DNA of 64,000 nt from Streptococcus viridans (GTDB lineage Bacteria; Bacillota; Bacilli; Lactobacillales; Streptococcaceae), in assembly GCF_900636365.1 (NCBI RefSeq), contig NZ_LR134266.1:1129501-1193500 (forward strand). Direction: 5' to 3'. The notes below the pieces were generated by a model, which had not been told where the DNA came from, did no database searches, and was given only the letters and a program-made list of their open reading frames with translations. Position numbers and translations under genes: made by a program. Below are positions 56,816 to 64,000 of the stretch, piece by piece; position 1 is the stretch's first letter; every line of letters begins with the position of its first letter.

Positions 56816-58300
56816 TCAACCCTGAATTTGTGTATAAATACCAATACTTATCGTCAAAATGTTTAAGAAGATGAGCGCATATTGTAACGATATATCAAAA
56901 TTTGAATCCTCACTTTGAGCAATATCCGCTATACCCACCTTTTTGTGGAACCATGTCCCAAAATAAAGTGGCAGAAACATTAAAATATAATAATAGTAAC
57001 GACCTTGAACCCCACCAACAACAATATCACCTGTGTGATATACACGAGGATCTCCAGAAATCGCAACAATAATTAGTATCGCTATACCTAAAAGTAAAAG
57101 CAAACTGTAATATTTAAAGAATTTAGGCAGTTCAATCTTATTTCTAAGAATAATAATAAATAGAATGAAAAAGAAAGTAAAAATTGAAGCTGCTATTAAA
57201 AATGCTGATTTTTCAGAAACATACTTTAATGGATCTGAAATAAAGTCATTAATAATTCCATGCGGTGCTAAGAATAAGGTTCGTAACAATGGCAATGGAT
57301 GCGTTAAGAAATAGAATAGACCTGGACCTTCCCCTGATATGGAACTTCCAGATGGGAATAGTTTAATAATACCAACATAAATAAATGATATAAATAGATT
57401 TAAAAGAAAAAGCAAGGAAGAAAATGACCTCATTCTTTTATCTTTGTAATATCTATTTGGTAAAACAGATAATAAACTTCCTGTTAGAATAAAAGGGAAT
57501 TTCGAAAATGCAAAAAGCAATGTCGTACATTGAAAAGCAATTGCATATTTTTTATCAACTTTATTTTTCTCAGAGAGAACATTTGTTAATAATGCTAAAG
57601 CAATTAAACTAGCTCCAAAATACAAGTAATCATAATGGTAACCAGCGATAATATACAAAACAGCCGGGAATGTAGAGAAAAGATAGATAGCTTCCCTAAA
57701 TACCTTACTGATTTTTAATGCAAGATAGGCTAAAATCGCAAACGCTATAACTTCGAAAATTCTTCCTAAATAATAAGAAACATATACTTTTTTTGAAATT
57801 AATCTACCAATGGACCATCCAATAGCATTAGGGAGAAAAGCAGGATTGTCAAAACCAACCCTTGTTCCTCTAATTTTACTATCTTTATGTTCTACATTAT
57901 ACCAATACTGTGAAGATTTCTTCCCAGGATTTCTTAGCGCATCATAACCAAATACAGAATCATAATCTTCTAGCTTTTCATTCGAGTACTTAAAAATTGG
58001 GCTATCGGATACACTAATGACGTTTGGCAAGTGAGATTCTTCATCCAATCCATATTGAACTGGCTTAACAACAGAGATAAAACCACCAAATATAACTATT
58101 AACAAAAATGCATTCCGTGGTAATTTAGCAGAGTCTTTGGAGTTAAACAGTAACAGGTAGATAACTGATGCTATTATTAGAATTAAAACTTTCTTATTCA
58201 AAGTAAATTCAAATAAACTGGTCAAAAAAATCCTTGAGAACAAAATTAAGACGATTGCAATGATAATATTCCTTAACTTTTCTTTATCAAATAAACTCAC
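56816..58300 (-). CDS. DUF2142-type polytopic membrane protein (GT-C-like)
   Basis: Membrane protein of 494 residues with about eleven transmembrane segments. The first extracellular loop has the acidic motif YGLDEESHLPN, like the DE-x-H pattern of GT-C glycosyltransferases, and the end has VVGGVQGRYYYYILMFLPLYF, matching the GxQGRY motif of DUF2142 proteins. GT-C enzymes move a sugar from an undecaprenyl-phosphate sugar to a polymer outside the membrane. A side-chain transferase of this wall polysaccharide is therefore an inference. It starts with GTG, 6 bases after AGAGGAAA. It lies between rgpF (10 bases) and the gacH-like gene (24-36 bases), and its base composition is AT-rich. Confidence 0.72.
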   Translation of the reverse strand: MSLFDKEKLRNIIIAIVLILFSRIFLTSLFEFTLNKKVLILIIASVIYLLLFNSKDSAKLPRNAFLLIVIFGGFISVVKPVQYGLDEESHLPNVISVSDSPIFKYSNEKLEDYDSVFGYDALRNPGKKSSQYWYNVEHKDSKIRGTRVGFDNPAFLPNAIGWSIGRLISKKVYVSYYLGRIFEVIAFAILAYLALKISKVFREAIYLFSTFPAVLYIIAGYHYDYLYFGASLIALALLTNVLSEKNKVDKKYAIAFQCTTLLFAFSKFPFILTGSLLSVLPNRYYKDKRMRSFSSLLFLLNLFISFIYVGIIKLFPSGSSISGEGPGLFYFLTHPLPLLRTLFLAPHGIINDFISDPLKYVSEKSAFLIAASIFTFFFILFIIILRNKIELPKFFKYYSLLLLLGIAILIIVAISGDPRVYHTGDIVVGGVQGRYYYYILMFLPLYFGTWFHKKVGIADIAQSEDSNFDISLQYALIFLNILTISIGIYTQIQG

Positions 58301-58310
58301 GAAATTTCCT

Positions 58311-60056
58311 CTACTTTCTCTTGAGAAGTCTCAATATAATATATTTCAAAGCTCTTGCTGGCCCAATCAAGATATACTTCAAGGCTCCTTTAATCCCACC
58401 GATTTGATTAAAGTCCACGAAGGTATGTGGTTGGAGATCCTCACGATTGTTCAACTGCTTATTATCGATAAATGGTGTGAGAACGTGTGGATTTTGGGAG
58501 ATCCTAAAGTCATATTTTTGATCCCAAGCAATATAGACTAATAAGCGTTCAATCGCATGAAGGATCGAATTTTGAGGAAGAGGTTCAGCTGGAACATCTG
58601 CTACTGTCAAATTCAAATCAAAGAGTGGTTTCAAAGCATCATACTTAAACCAAACAAAAGTCCCATAACTCATAACAAAGGTATTGATATTCTTGAAATC
58701 AATTGTCTTGGTCGCTCCCATCCGTTGCCAGAGCTTGTTCATCTCTGGTGAAATGAGGGCCTCATTCCAAGCAACCACTATTCGATTGTAGCGGAAGAAG
58801 GTTGGAATATCTGCGATGGTGATTCCGACTTTTGTATTGACCTCCAAATTGGCAAGAATTTGATCTGCAGGTTTAACCAACATGTCAATCAATTCTTTCC
58901 TCCAAGATTCACCCGCCCAGAAATCTGCTTCTTTGGATTTCTTAGTATGGAAATGGCCGACATAATCGTAGCGAGAGAGTTGCTCTTTTAAGAGCAACAT
59001 TGGTAACACATCTCGCCCAATATTTCCAGTCACCACAACCGTTGCATCTTGAGCCCGATTAGAAAGAATTTTCTCAATAGCCTGCTTCTTCTCTTCTACA
59101 TCTGTCGTAATCCATAAGTCATAAGCAAAATGAAAAGCTTGGAAAGCATCTAAAAATTCTTCTAAAAGGTCCACATAAAAGACATGGAGATGAACCGCAA
59201 CTTTTTTATCGAAATCTCCTGGCAATTCTAGGTTTTTCAAGTACTTACGAGATAACAAATAAGGATAGTCCGGACAATCAATCATAGACATATGATTGAG
59301 AATCAAGTCTAATGGATAGTCTGATACACGCTCCAATTCGTCAAAAATATAGGGCATGATTCCTTCATTGTTTGCAATGGTTTTGACCTTGATAAAAGGA
59401 ACCTTATGTTTGAGAATGGCTGTAGGATTGTAGTAAGAAAAGTCTGGATAGAGCATCCCTGTTGTATCTTCATGGATGGTATTAAAGACAGTTTTATAGC
59501 GAAAACCAGCATCCAAGAAATTCGTTGTGACCTTGGTCTCGTAGTGATCGATCACATCTTGAACATTGGTAAAGTCTTGAACGCCCTGCCAAAACTCATG
59601 GAAAGTACTTGATTCAATAACCTGTTTTTTAAAGCTAAGATAATAACTTTGAATATGCTCGTTAAAATCCTTGTCTTTCCGGTAATTGGTCATTCCCCAG
59701 AAATCTACTTCAGGGTCATTTTCAAACTGCTGATAAATTGGTTCTAAATCCCAAAGAGGGCCAAAGCAGGTATCATTCATGAGGGTAACAGAATCAAAGT
59801 GGGCCAGTTGGTCAAAGCCGACTGTCTTCATTCCATCCCGCCAAGCAGCGAAGTCAAAGCCACTATTTTGGCGCTCAAGAATATCATCCACCAACTGTTG
59901 GGAAGATAAATGATCCTTCACATCTTCTGGTAGCTGACTATTAGAGATAAAGACCACCCGTGAATACAAGGGACGAATTTTTTCTAATTGGTAGAGTACA
60001 TGTCCACTTATAAAGTTAAATTTATTGAAGTGAACATATAGAAGTAAACGTTGCAT
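58311..60056 (-). CDS. rgpF: Rhamnan synthesis protein RgpF
   Basis: Cytoplasmic glycosyltransferase of 581 residues that extends the polyrhamnose backbone of the wall polysaccharide. The RgpF family pattern is visible: LLLYVHFNKFNFISGHVLYQL at the start, ERQNSGFDFAAWRDGM, VTLMNDTCFGPLWDL, then in the second half DVLPMLLLKEQLSRYDYVGHFHTKKSKEADFWAGESW. In S. mutans RgpF acts with RgpA and RgpB in backbone assembly; the group A homologue is GacG. AAGGAA precedes the ATG, and one base separates it from the GT4 gene upstream. Confidence 0.92.
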   Translation of the reverse strand: MQRLLLYVHFNKFNFISGHVLYQLEKIRPLYSRVVFISNSQLPEDVKDHLSSQQLVDDILERQNSGFDFAAWRDGMKTVGFDQLAHFDSVTLMNDTCFGPLWDLEPIYQQFENDPEVDFWGMTNYRKDKDFNEHIQSYYLSFKKQVIESSTFHEFWQGVQDFTNVQDVIDHYETKVTTNFLDAGFRYKTVFNTIHEDTTGMLYPDFSYYNPTAILKHKVPFIKVKTIANNEGIMPYIFDELERVSDYPLDLILNHMSMIDCPDYPYLLSRKYLKNLELPGDFDKKVAVHLHVFYVDLLEEFLDAFQAFHFAYDLWITTDVEEKKQAIEKILSNRAQDATVVVTGNIGRDVLPMLLLKEQLSRYDYVGHFHTKKSKEADFWAGESWRKELIDMLVKPADQILANLEVNTKVGITIADIPTFFRYNRIVVAWNEALISPEMNKLWQRMGATKTIDFKNINTFVMSYGTFVWFKYDALKPLFDLNLTVADVPAEPLPQNSILHAIERLLVYIAWDQKYDFRISQNPHVLTPFIDNKQLNNREDLQPHTFVDFNQIGGIKGALKYILIGPARALKYIILRLLKRK

Positions 60057-60057
60057 A

Positions 60058-61716
60058 TTATTTCCTTATTCTTAAGAATTTCAAGATTTTTGTTGGAATG
60101 GTCCAACGTCGAGAATGGATGACAGAGTTGTATTCATGAGTTAATTTTCTATAACTTTCAGCTAAATTGTATTGGTGTTTAATAAATCCTTCGTCATCCT
60201 CTTTTTCGTACGAAAATTGAAATTGATTTCCTGATACAGTTGAAAGATCAAAAAGAATGTGTGGATGGGTATTAAAGAAAACCAAAACATCCTCGAAATC
60301 AATTCCATTTGAAGTTGCAAGAGGAATTTCTCTCTGATCATCTAATGCTATCAATGACAATTTTTTATAGGAGCTAGGAAATTCTGAAAGTAAAATTTTT
60401 AGACTTTTTTCATTTTCAAGCTGAAAGATAACGGTGCCCGTATTTTCCAGTCTCTCTTTTGTTATTTCATGATAGATTGAGTGCAGTCCATCGTTAGATG
60501 CATAGATAACCACTTGAGATTTACCAATAACTTCGATATCACGATTCTTGAATTTCATCCCAAAAAATCGAGCATACTTAGAGGTTAGCTTTTGGTTCAC
60601 AATTGGTGTTTCTACTTCAATATTATCTTTAAAATCAAAATAGATTGTTTCAAGATTATACTTCTTTCGAGCGCGTTCTTGATCCAGTAGTTGTTTTTCT
60701 TTATAGGTATCAAAATTCTCAATCACTGTAGCCATTTGTTGACTTAGCAAATCCCTATCCCCTAGTGAATATAAGTTCCCAGTTTCTAAAAATTTACTCG
60801 AAGACATATGACCTAAATTATCGGAAATGATTGCCGGAACACCATTTAGGACTGATTCCACAAATACCAAAGAAAATGTTTCTAATTTAGCAGGTAAGAC
60901 AAGGATATCTTTATCTGTCACCAAGGACCATGGATCCGAGTGAAACCCAACAAAACTCACACGCTCAAGATGATGCGTTTGAATATAGTCATCCATCAAC
61001 TTTTTGTATTGTTCATCCCATCCTCCGATAAAGACCAGTTCAATATCTTTCCGATCTAATTGATGATAAGCAGCGAGCAACTCTAGCTGATTTTTTCGTT
61101 CGTTAATCCCACCGATTGATACAAAACGAGAAATGGTAGAATTCTTTAGCGGACGCTCTTGAACTTCTGTATAGGGAATAAACGGAATCAATTTATCAGT
61201 CGTAAAATAATTCGTAAGAGTGTGGTATAATTCCCCTTCGACTACAAAAATTTTATCAGACAAATCATCAATTAAGGGAATTAGCTCCTTATAATAGCCA
61301 AACTCGCCAAAAGGAAATTCATGAATAATATAAAAATGTCTCACCTTTTCACATGCAGCAGCTATTGCTCCCTGAAACACATTTACTGTATTCGAAATAA
61401 CCAGTTCAATCTGTTCGTTCTGAATGATTTCTCTTACTTCATCAATATTCTTTTGTTGAGAGGCTTGGATTTCTAAATCCGAAATATCCAGCGTTTTAGA
61501 CTCAGGCCACCACCACTGATTGGTTTTTAACTGAAATAGTTTAATTCCAGTGGTATCCATATGACGAAGATAATCTTTATCGATGTGTGGAGTATTATCC
61601 GGTATCACATTATAAACTTCATGACCTTCTTGAACTAACAACTTCATTAGGTTCACAATCGATACTTCTGCTCCACTAAACATGGCTCCAACAGGAGATA
61701 CAAATAAAATTTTCAT
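60058..61716 (-). CDS. GT4-type glycosyltransferase of the rgp cluster
   Basis: Cytoplasmic glycosyltransferase of 552 residues. The first 370 residues are a GT-B fold of the GT4 family: FVSPVGAMFSGAEVSIVNLM for the acceptor side, SIGGINERKNQLELLAAYHQL, VSFVGFHSDPWSLVTDKDILVLPAKLETFSLVFVESVLNG with the donor-binding EtfslvfvE motif. The last 180 residues are a separate region with no clear match. By position it corresponds to rgpE of S. mutans or gacF of group A streptococci, but the sequence link is uncertain. The sugar donor is unknown. It lies 17 bases after rgpD. Confidence 0.85.
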   Translation of the reverse strand: MKILFVSPVGAMFSGAEVSIVNLMKLLVQEGHEVYNVIPDNTPHIDKDYLRHMDTTGIKLFQLKTNQWWWPESKTLDISDLEIQASQQKNIDEVREIIQNEQIELVISNTVNVFQGAIAAACEKVRHFYIIHEFPFGEFGYYKELIPLIDDLSDKIFVVEGELYHTLTNYFTTDKLIPFIPYTEVQERPLKNSTISRFVSIGGINERKNQLELLAAYHQLDRKDIELVFIGGWDEQYKKLMDDYIQTHHLERVSFVGFHSDPWSLVTDKDILVLPAKLETFSLVFVESVLNGVPAIISDNLGHMSSSKFLETGNLYSLGDRDLLSQQMATVIENFDTYKEKQLLDQERARKKYNLETIYFDFKDNIEVETPIVNQKLTSKYARFFGMKFKNRDIEVIGKSQVVIYASNDGLHSIYHEITKERLENTGTVIFQLENEKSLKILLSEFPSSYKKLSLIALDDQREIPLATSNGIDFEDVLVFFNTHPHILFDLSTVSGNQFQFSYEKEDDEGFIKHQYNLAESYRKLTHEYNSVIHSRRWTIPTKILKFLRIRK

Positions 61717-61733
61717 AACCTACACCAAAGAAA

Positions 61734-62936
61734 TTATTCCCACTTGCCTTGACGGATTAACAATCCAGTAGAAGAATCCAACTCTGAACGATTTGTTCGA
61801 TCCACAACCCGATCAATTGAAAAGACTGGAGTGTTCGTTGTCGACAATATTGCTAAGTTTTCTTGATTTTCGTCTCTTAAAAATGCTACTAGCCTTAACT
61901 TCACATGATTAAAGTACGGCAACTTACATTTATAAGTGATTTTTTTAGAGCCGACACCAGATAATGGAATATCCATGGAATTATCGTTATAAAGTCCATT
62001 CCCAGTAGAAATATCAACAAATGAAAAGGCTATATGAGGATTAACAGAATCATCTAAGAGATTAAATGCAAACTCAATAATGACCTCATCATCCGGAGTT
62101 ATTTTTTTAGGAGAAAGCAGTCTAGCTGTAAAACCTTCAACTTCCATTGTGACTAAGCCCTCATCTTCATTTCCACTAGGATGGGAGCTCGATTCCAAAT
62201 TGTCAAAACTATATTGATCTGAAACATCAAAGGGATCACCAATTGCCTTCACTAAACCATTTTCAATCAAAACAGCCTTGTTACAATATTTCTTGACGGC
62301 TCCCATATCATGGGTAACCAAGATAGTGGTTTTCCCTGATTTCTTGCGTTCTTGGAAGTAATCATTACACTTGCGCTGGAAGGCTTCGTCTCCTACTGCT
62401 AGGACCTCGTCCAAAATCAAGATATCGCCTTGGGCCTTAATGGCAACTGAAAAAGCAAGACGAACCTGCATCCCTGATGAGTAGTTCTTGAGCTTCTGGT
62501 TCATGAAGTCATGCAACTCAGCAAAGTCTACGATGTCATCATACATGGCATCAATTTCAGCTGTTGAGAAGCCCAGCATGGCACCGTTCATATAGACATT
62601 TTCTCGACCAGTCAGTTCAGGGTTGAAACCGACGCCAAGCTCGATAAAGGATACCAACTTCCCATCAATGGTGACGGAACCTTTTTCCGGCACATAGATT
62701 TCGGAAATAATTTTTAAGAGGGTTGATTTTCCAGAACCATTTCTTCCGAGGATCCCGAAAAAGTCTCCTTTTTCTACTTCAAAAGAAATATCCTTAAGAA
62801 CGTGCTGTTCTTTATAGCCTTTAATGCCTTTGAAGCGATTAACCATAGCTGTCCGAAGACTGTTGGTTGCCTCTGTTGGCAACTTAAAGTACTTGCTGAC
62901 ATGGTCTACTTTTACTGCAATTTGTTTATCTGTCAT
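61734..62936 (-). CDS. rgpD: Polysaccharide ABC exporter ATPase RgpD
   Basis: ATP-binding half of the exporter that flips the undecaprenyl-linked polyrhamnose across the membrane. The nucleotide domain has Walker A GRNGSGKST, the LKNYSSGMQVRLAFSVA signature and Walker B DILILDEVLAVGD, in the order of the Wzt/TagH group. The last 150 residues form a beta-rich domain of the Wzt-C kind, which in other exporters recognises the finished chain. Its ATG overlaps the rgpC stop by one base. Confidence 0.93.
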   Translation of the reverse strand: MTDKQIAVKVDHVSKYFKLPTEATNSLRTAMVNRFKGIKGYKEQHVLKDISFEVEKGDFFGILGRNGSGKSTLLKIISEIYVPEKGSVTIDGKLVSFIELGVGFNPELTGRENVYMNGAMLGFSTAEIDAMYDDIVDFAELHDFMNQKLKNYSSGMQVRLAFSVAIKAQGDILILDEVLAVGDEAFQRKCNDYFQERKKSGKTTILVTHDMGAVKKYCNKAVLIENGLVKAIGDPFDVSDQYSFDNLESSSHPSGNEDEGLVTMEVEGFTARLLSPKKITPDDEVIIEFAFNLLDDSVNPHIAFSFVDISTGNGLYNDNSMDIPLSGVGSKKITYKCKLPYFNHVKLRLVAFLRDENQENLAILSTTNTPVFSIDRVVDRTNRSELDSSTGLLIRQGKWE

Positions 62937-63742
62937 TAGAGAATCTCCGCAAATTTCTTAGCATGTTTGTTAAAGTAAGCAAAGCCAGCAATAAAAATAA
63001 GAATTGGCAAGACATAAGGAATCAGTACCAAGAACTTATTCTCCACCAAAAGCCAGACTGGGGTGTTGGCCTTATCAATCAAGAAATAACGCATGTCTTG
63101 AATAATTTGAGCCAAGGGATTCATCATGACCAACTTAGCAGCCCATGGATTGCGATCTGCAATAAAGGTAATCGGATAGATAATTGGCGTTGCATACAAT
63201 CCGGCTTGCAAGAGCACTTCCCAAACTTGACCTAGGTCACGGAAACGGACAAAAAATGTCGCTAAGATCAATGCACATCCTGTCGCCATCAAGAATAACT
63301 CAAAGAATAGCGGAATGACCATCAAGGCTGTCCAAGAAAATGTCACCCCATTAAAGAATGAAAAAATCAAGACCACAACCAGGTTAATGACAAAGTTAAT
63401 CGCTGCTCCTGAAATTGCGGACAAGACAATGATGTGTTTGGAAAAGTTCAACTTTCGTAACAGGTCGCCTCGACTAACGATCGACACCATCCCCATGGAG
63501 GTCGCTTCTGAGAAGAACCCCCAGACTACATTGGCCAACAAAAGGGCAACTGGGAAATGGGGTACATCTCCACCCAAGCGTAAAAATCGGATGAAGACAA
63601 TATACATAATACTAAAGGTCATCAAGGGCTTTAAAATCGACCAAAGATAACCAATTGCTGATCCTTGGTAGCGTAATTTAAAGTCTGTTTTAATTAACTC
63701 TCGTAATAAAATTCGATTTTTCTGACTAAAAACGTCAAACAT
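62936..63742 (-). CDS. rgpC: Polysaccharide ABC exporter permease RgpC
   Basis: ABC-2 type permease with six transmembrane segments (268 residues). Family marks are LIKTDFKLRYQGSAIGYLWSILKPL at the start, ILATFFVRFRDLGQVWEVLLQ in the middle and MMNPLAQIIQDMRYFLID near the end. It pairs with RgpD to export the rhamnose-rich polymer; the group A homologue is GacD. The start overlaps the stop of the gene before it by one base (TAATG). Confidence 0.93.
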   Translation of the reverse strand: MFDVFSQKNRILLRELIKTDFKLRYQGSAIGYLWSILKPLMTFSIMYIVFIRFLRLGGDVPHFPVALLLANVVWGFFSEATSMGMVSIVSRGDLLRKLNFSKHIIVLSAISGAAINFVINLVVVLIFSFFNGVTFSWTALMVIPLFFELFLMATGCALILATFFVRFRDLGQVWEVLLQAGLYATPIIYPITFIADRNPWAAKLVMMNPLAQIIQDMRYFLIDKANTPVWLLVENKFLVLIPYVLPILIFIAGFAYFNKHAKKFAEIL

Positions 63743-64000
63743 TATTTTTTACCTCGATATGCAAACTTTGTCAGAATCAAGCTAGTAAACACAAAGGTGT
63801 GAAAAGCTCGGTTCTTACGGTAACCATACTGACGAATCCGTCTCAAACGTTCTCCTAGCGGTACGTCCATGATGGTCACAAAGTTCTCAATAATTTCTTT
63901 ATTTTGGGGACTGACTGGTAGATCCAATAAATTTTTTGCTTGTTCTTGACTGGACTCGATGAGATTCCAATATTTAGCAAACAAAATATGAGGACGAACC
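63742..64000 (-). CDS. rgpB: RgpB-like rhamnosyltransferase, C-terminal part only
   Basis: The frame is open to the right edge, so only the last 86 codons are seen (RPHILFAKYWNLIESSQEQA onward). The remnant has a conserved VTIMDVPLGERLRRIRQYGYRKN stretch and a hydrophobic end. By place directly before rgpC, with a TAATG overlap, this is the rgpB (gacC) rhamnosyltransferase. The catalytic GT2 domain lies outside the window, so the call rests mainly on context. Confidence 0.65.
   Translation of the reverse strand, partial: VRPHILFAKYWNLIESSQEQAKNLLDLPVSPQNKEIIENFVTIMDVPLGERLRRIRQYGYRKNRAFHTFVFTSLILTKFAYRGKK

Overview
The window is chromosomal DNA of a streptococcus. The whole aromatic amino acid block (aroD-aroE-aroB-aroC-tyrA-UPF0342-aroA-aroK-pheA-psr), the infC-rpmI-rplT operon, spxR, the copY-copA-copZ operon, an SMK-box metK and a preQ1-II queT all have the streptococcal layout. 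A rhamnose-glucose type wall polysaccharide cluster (rgp/gac) and a dense interspersed repeat point to the sanguinis/parasanguinis/australis side of the viridans streptococci; the species is an inference. Most genes lie on the minus strand. No rRNA, tRNA, integrase, transposase or CRISPR array was seen.

Layout. 1-4 kb: an Ltp-domain gene cut by the left edge, an RDD membrane protein, a CcpA-type controlled neopullulanase, and an unknown membrane protein. 4-10.3 kb: an accessory block of small, mostly unrelated minus-strand genes (CPBP protease, two GNAT enzymes, TfoX-like, peptidase S51-like, a nucleotidyltransferase-fold protein, unknowns) with at least two decayed genes and two copies of a second repeat. 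10.3-22.6 kb: rlmD, the LCP protein Psr, and the pathway from 3-dehydroquinate synthesis to chorismate and prephenate, broken into several transcription units. 22.8-30.3 kb: an LtaS-family enzyme, pulA, a lipid kinase and ligA. 30.6-38.4 kb: queT with its riboswitch, gtrA, a marR pair, yihY, map, spxR, a GNAT enzyme and murA. 38.6-43.2 kb: copper operon and metK. 43.3-50.2 kb: a family of small paralogous membrane proteins plus a relic, an amino acid ABC transporter, and a 498-residue membrane protein related to the relic. 50.3-54.1 kb: dCMP deaminase, rplT-rpmI-infC, cmk, a LysM protein, ferredoxin, EbsA. 54.2-64 kb: the rgp/gac cluster, running off the right edge inside an rgpB-like gene.

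How it fits together. Psr (an LCP ligase) and the rgp/gac cluster belong to the same wall-glycopolymer job: RgpC/RgpD export the polymer, RgpF and a GT4 enzyme build it, a GacH-like enzyme probably adds glycerol phosphate, and a GT-C/DUF2142 protein may add a side group. NplT and PulA degrade alpha-glucans inside the cell.

The most notable structure is a repeat of about 177 bp present seven times. Every copy sits within about 5 to 21 bases of a stop codon. It has three stem-loops, ends that resemble terminal inverted repeats, and a terminator-like hairpin at each end, so it looks like a mobile two-way terminator. Four genes (rlmI-like, ligA, gtrA, ferredoxin) have a -10 box only 6 to 7 bases before the start codon and may give leaderless mRNAs.
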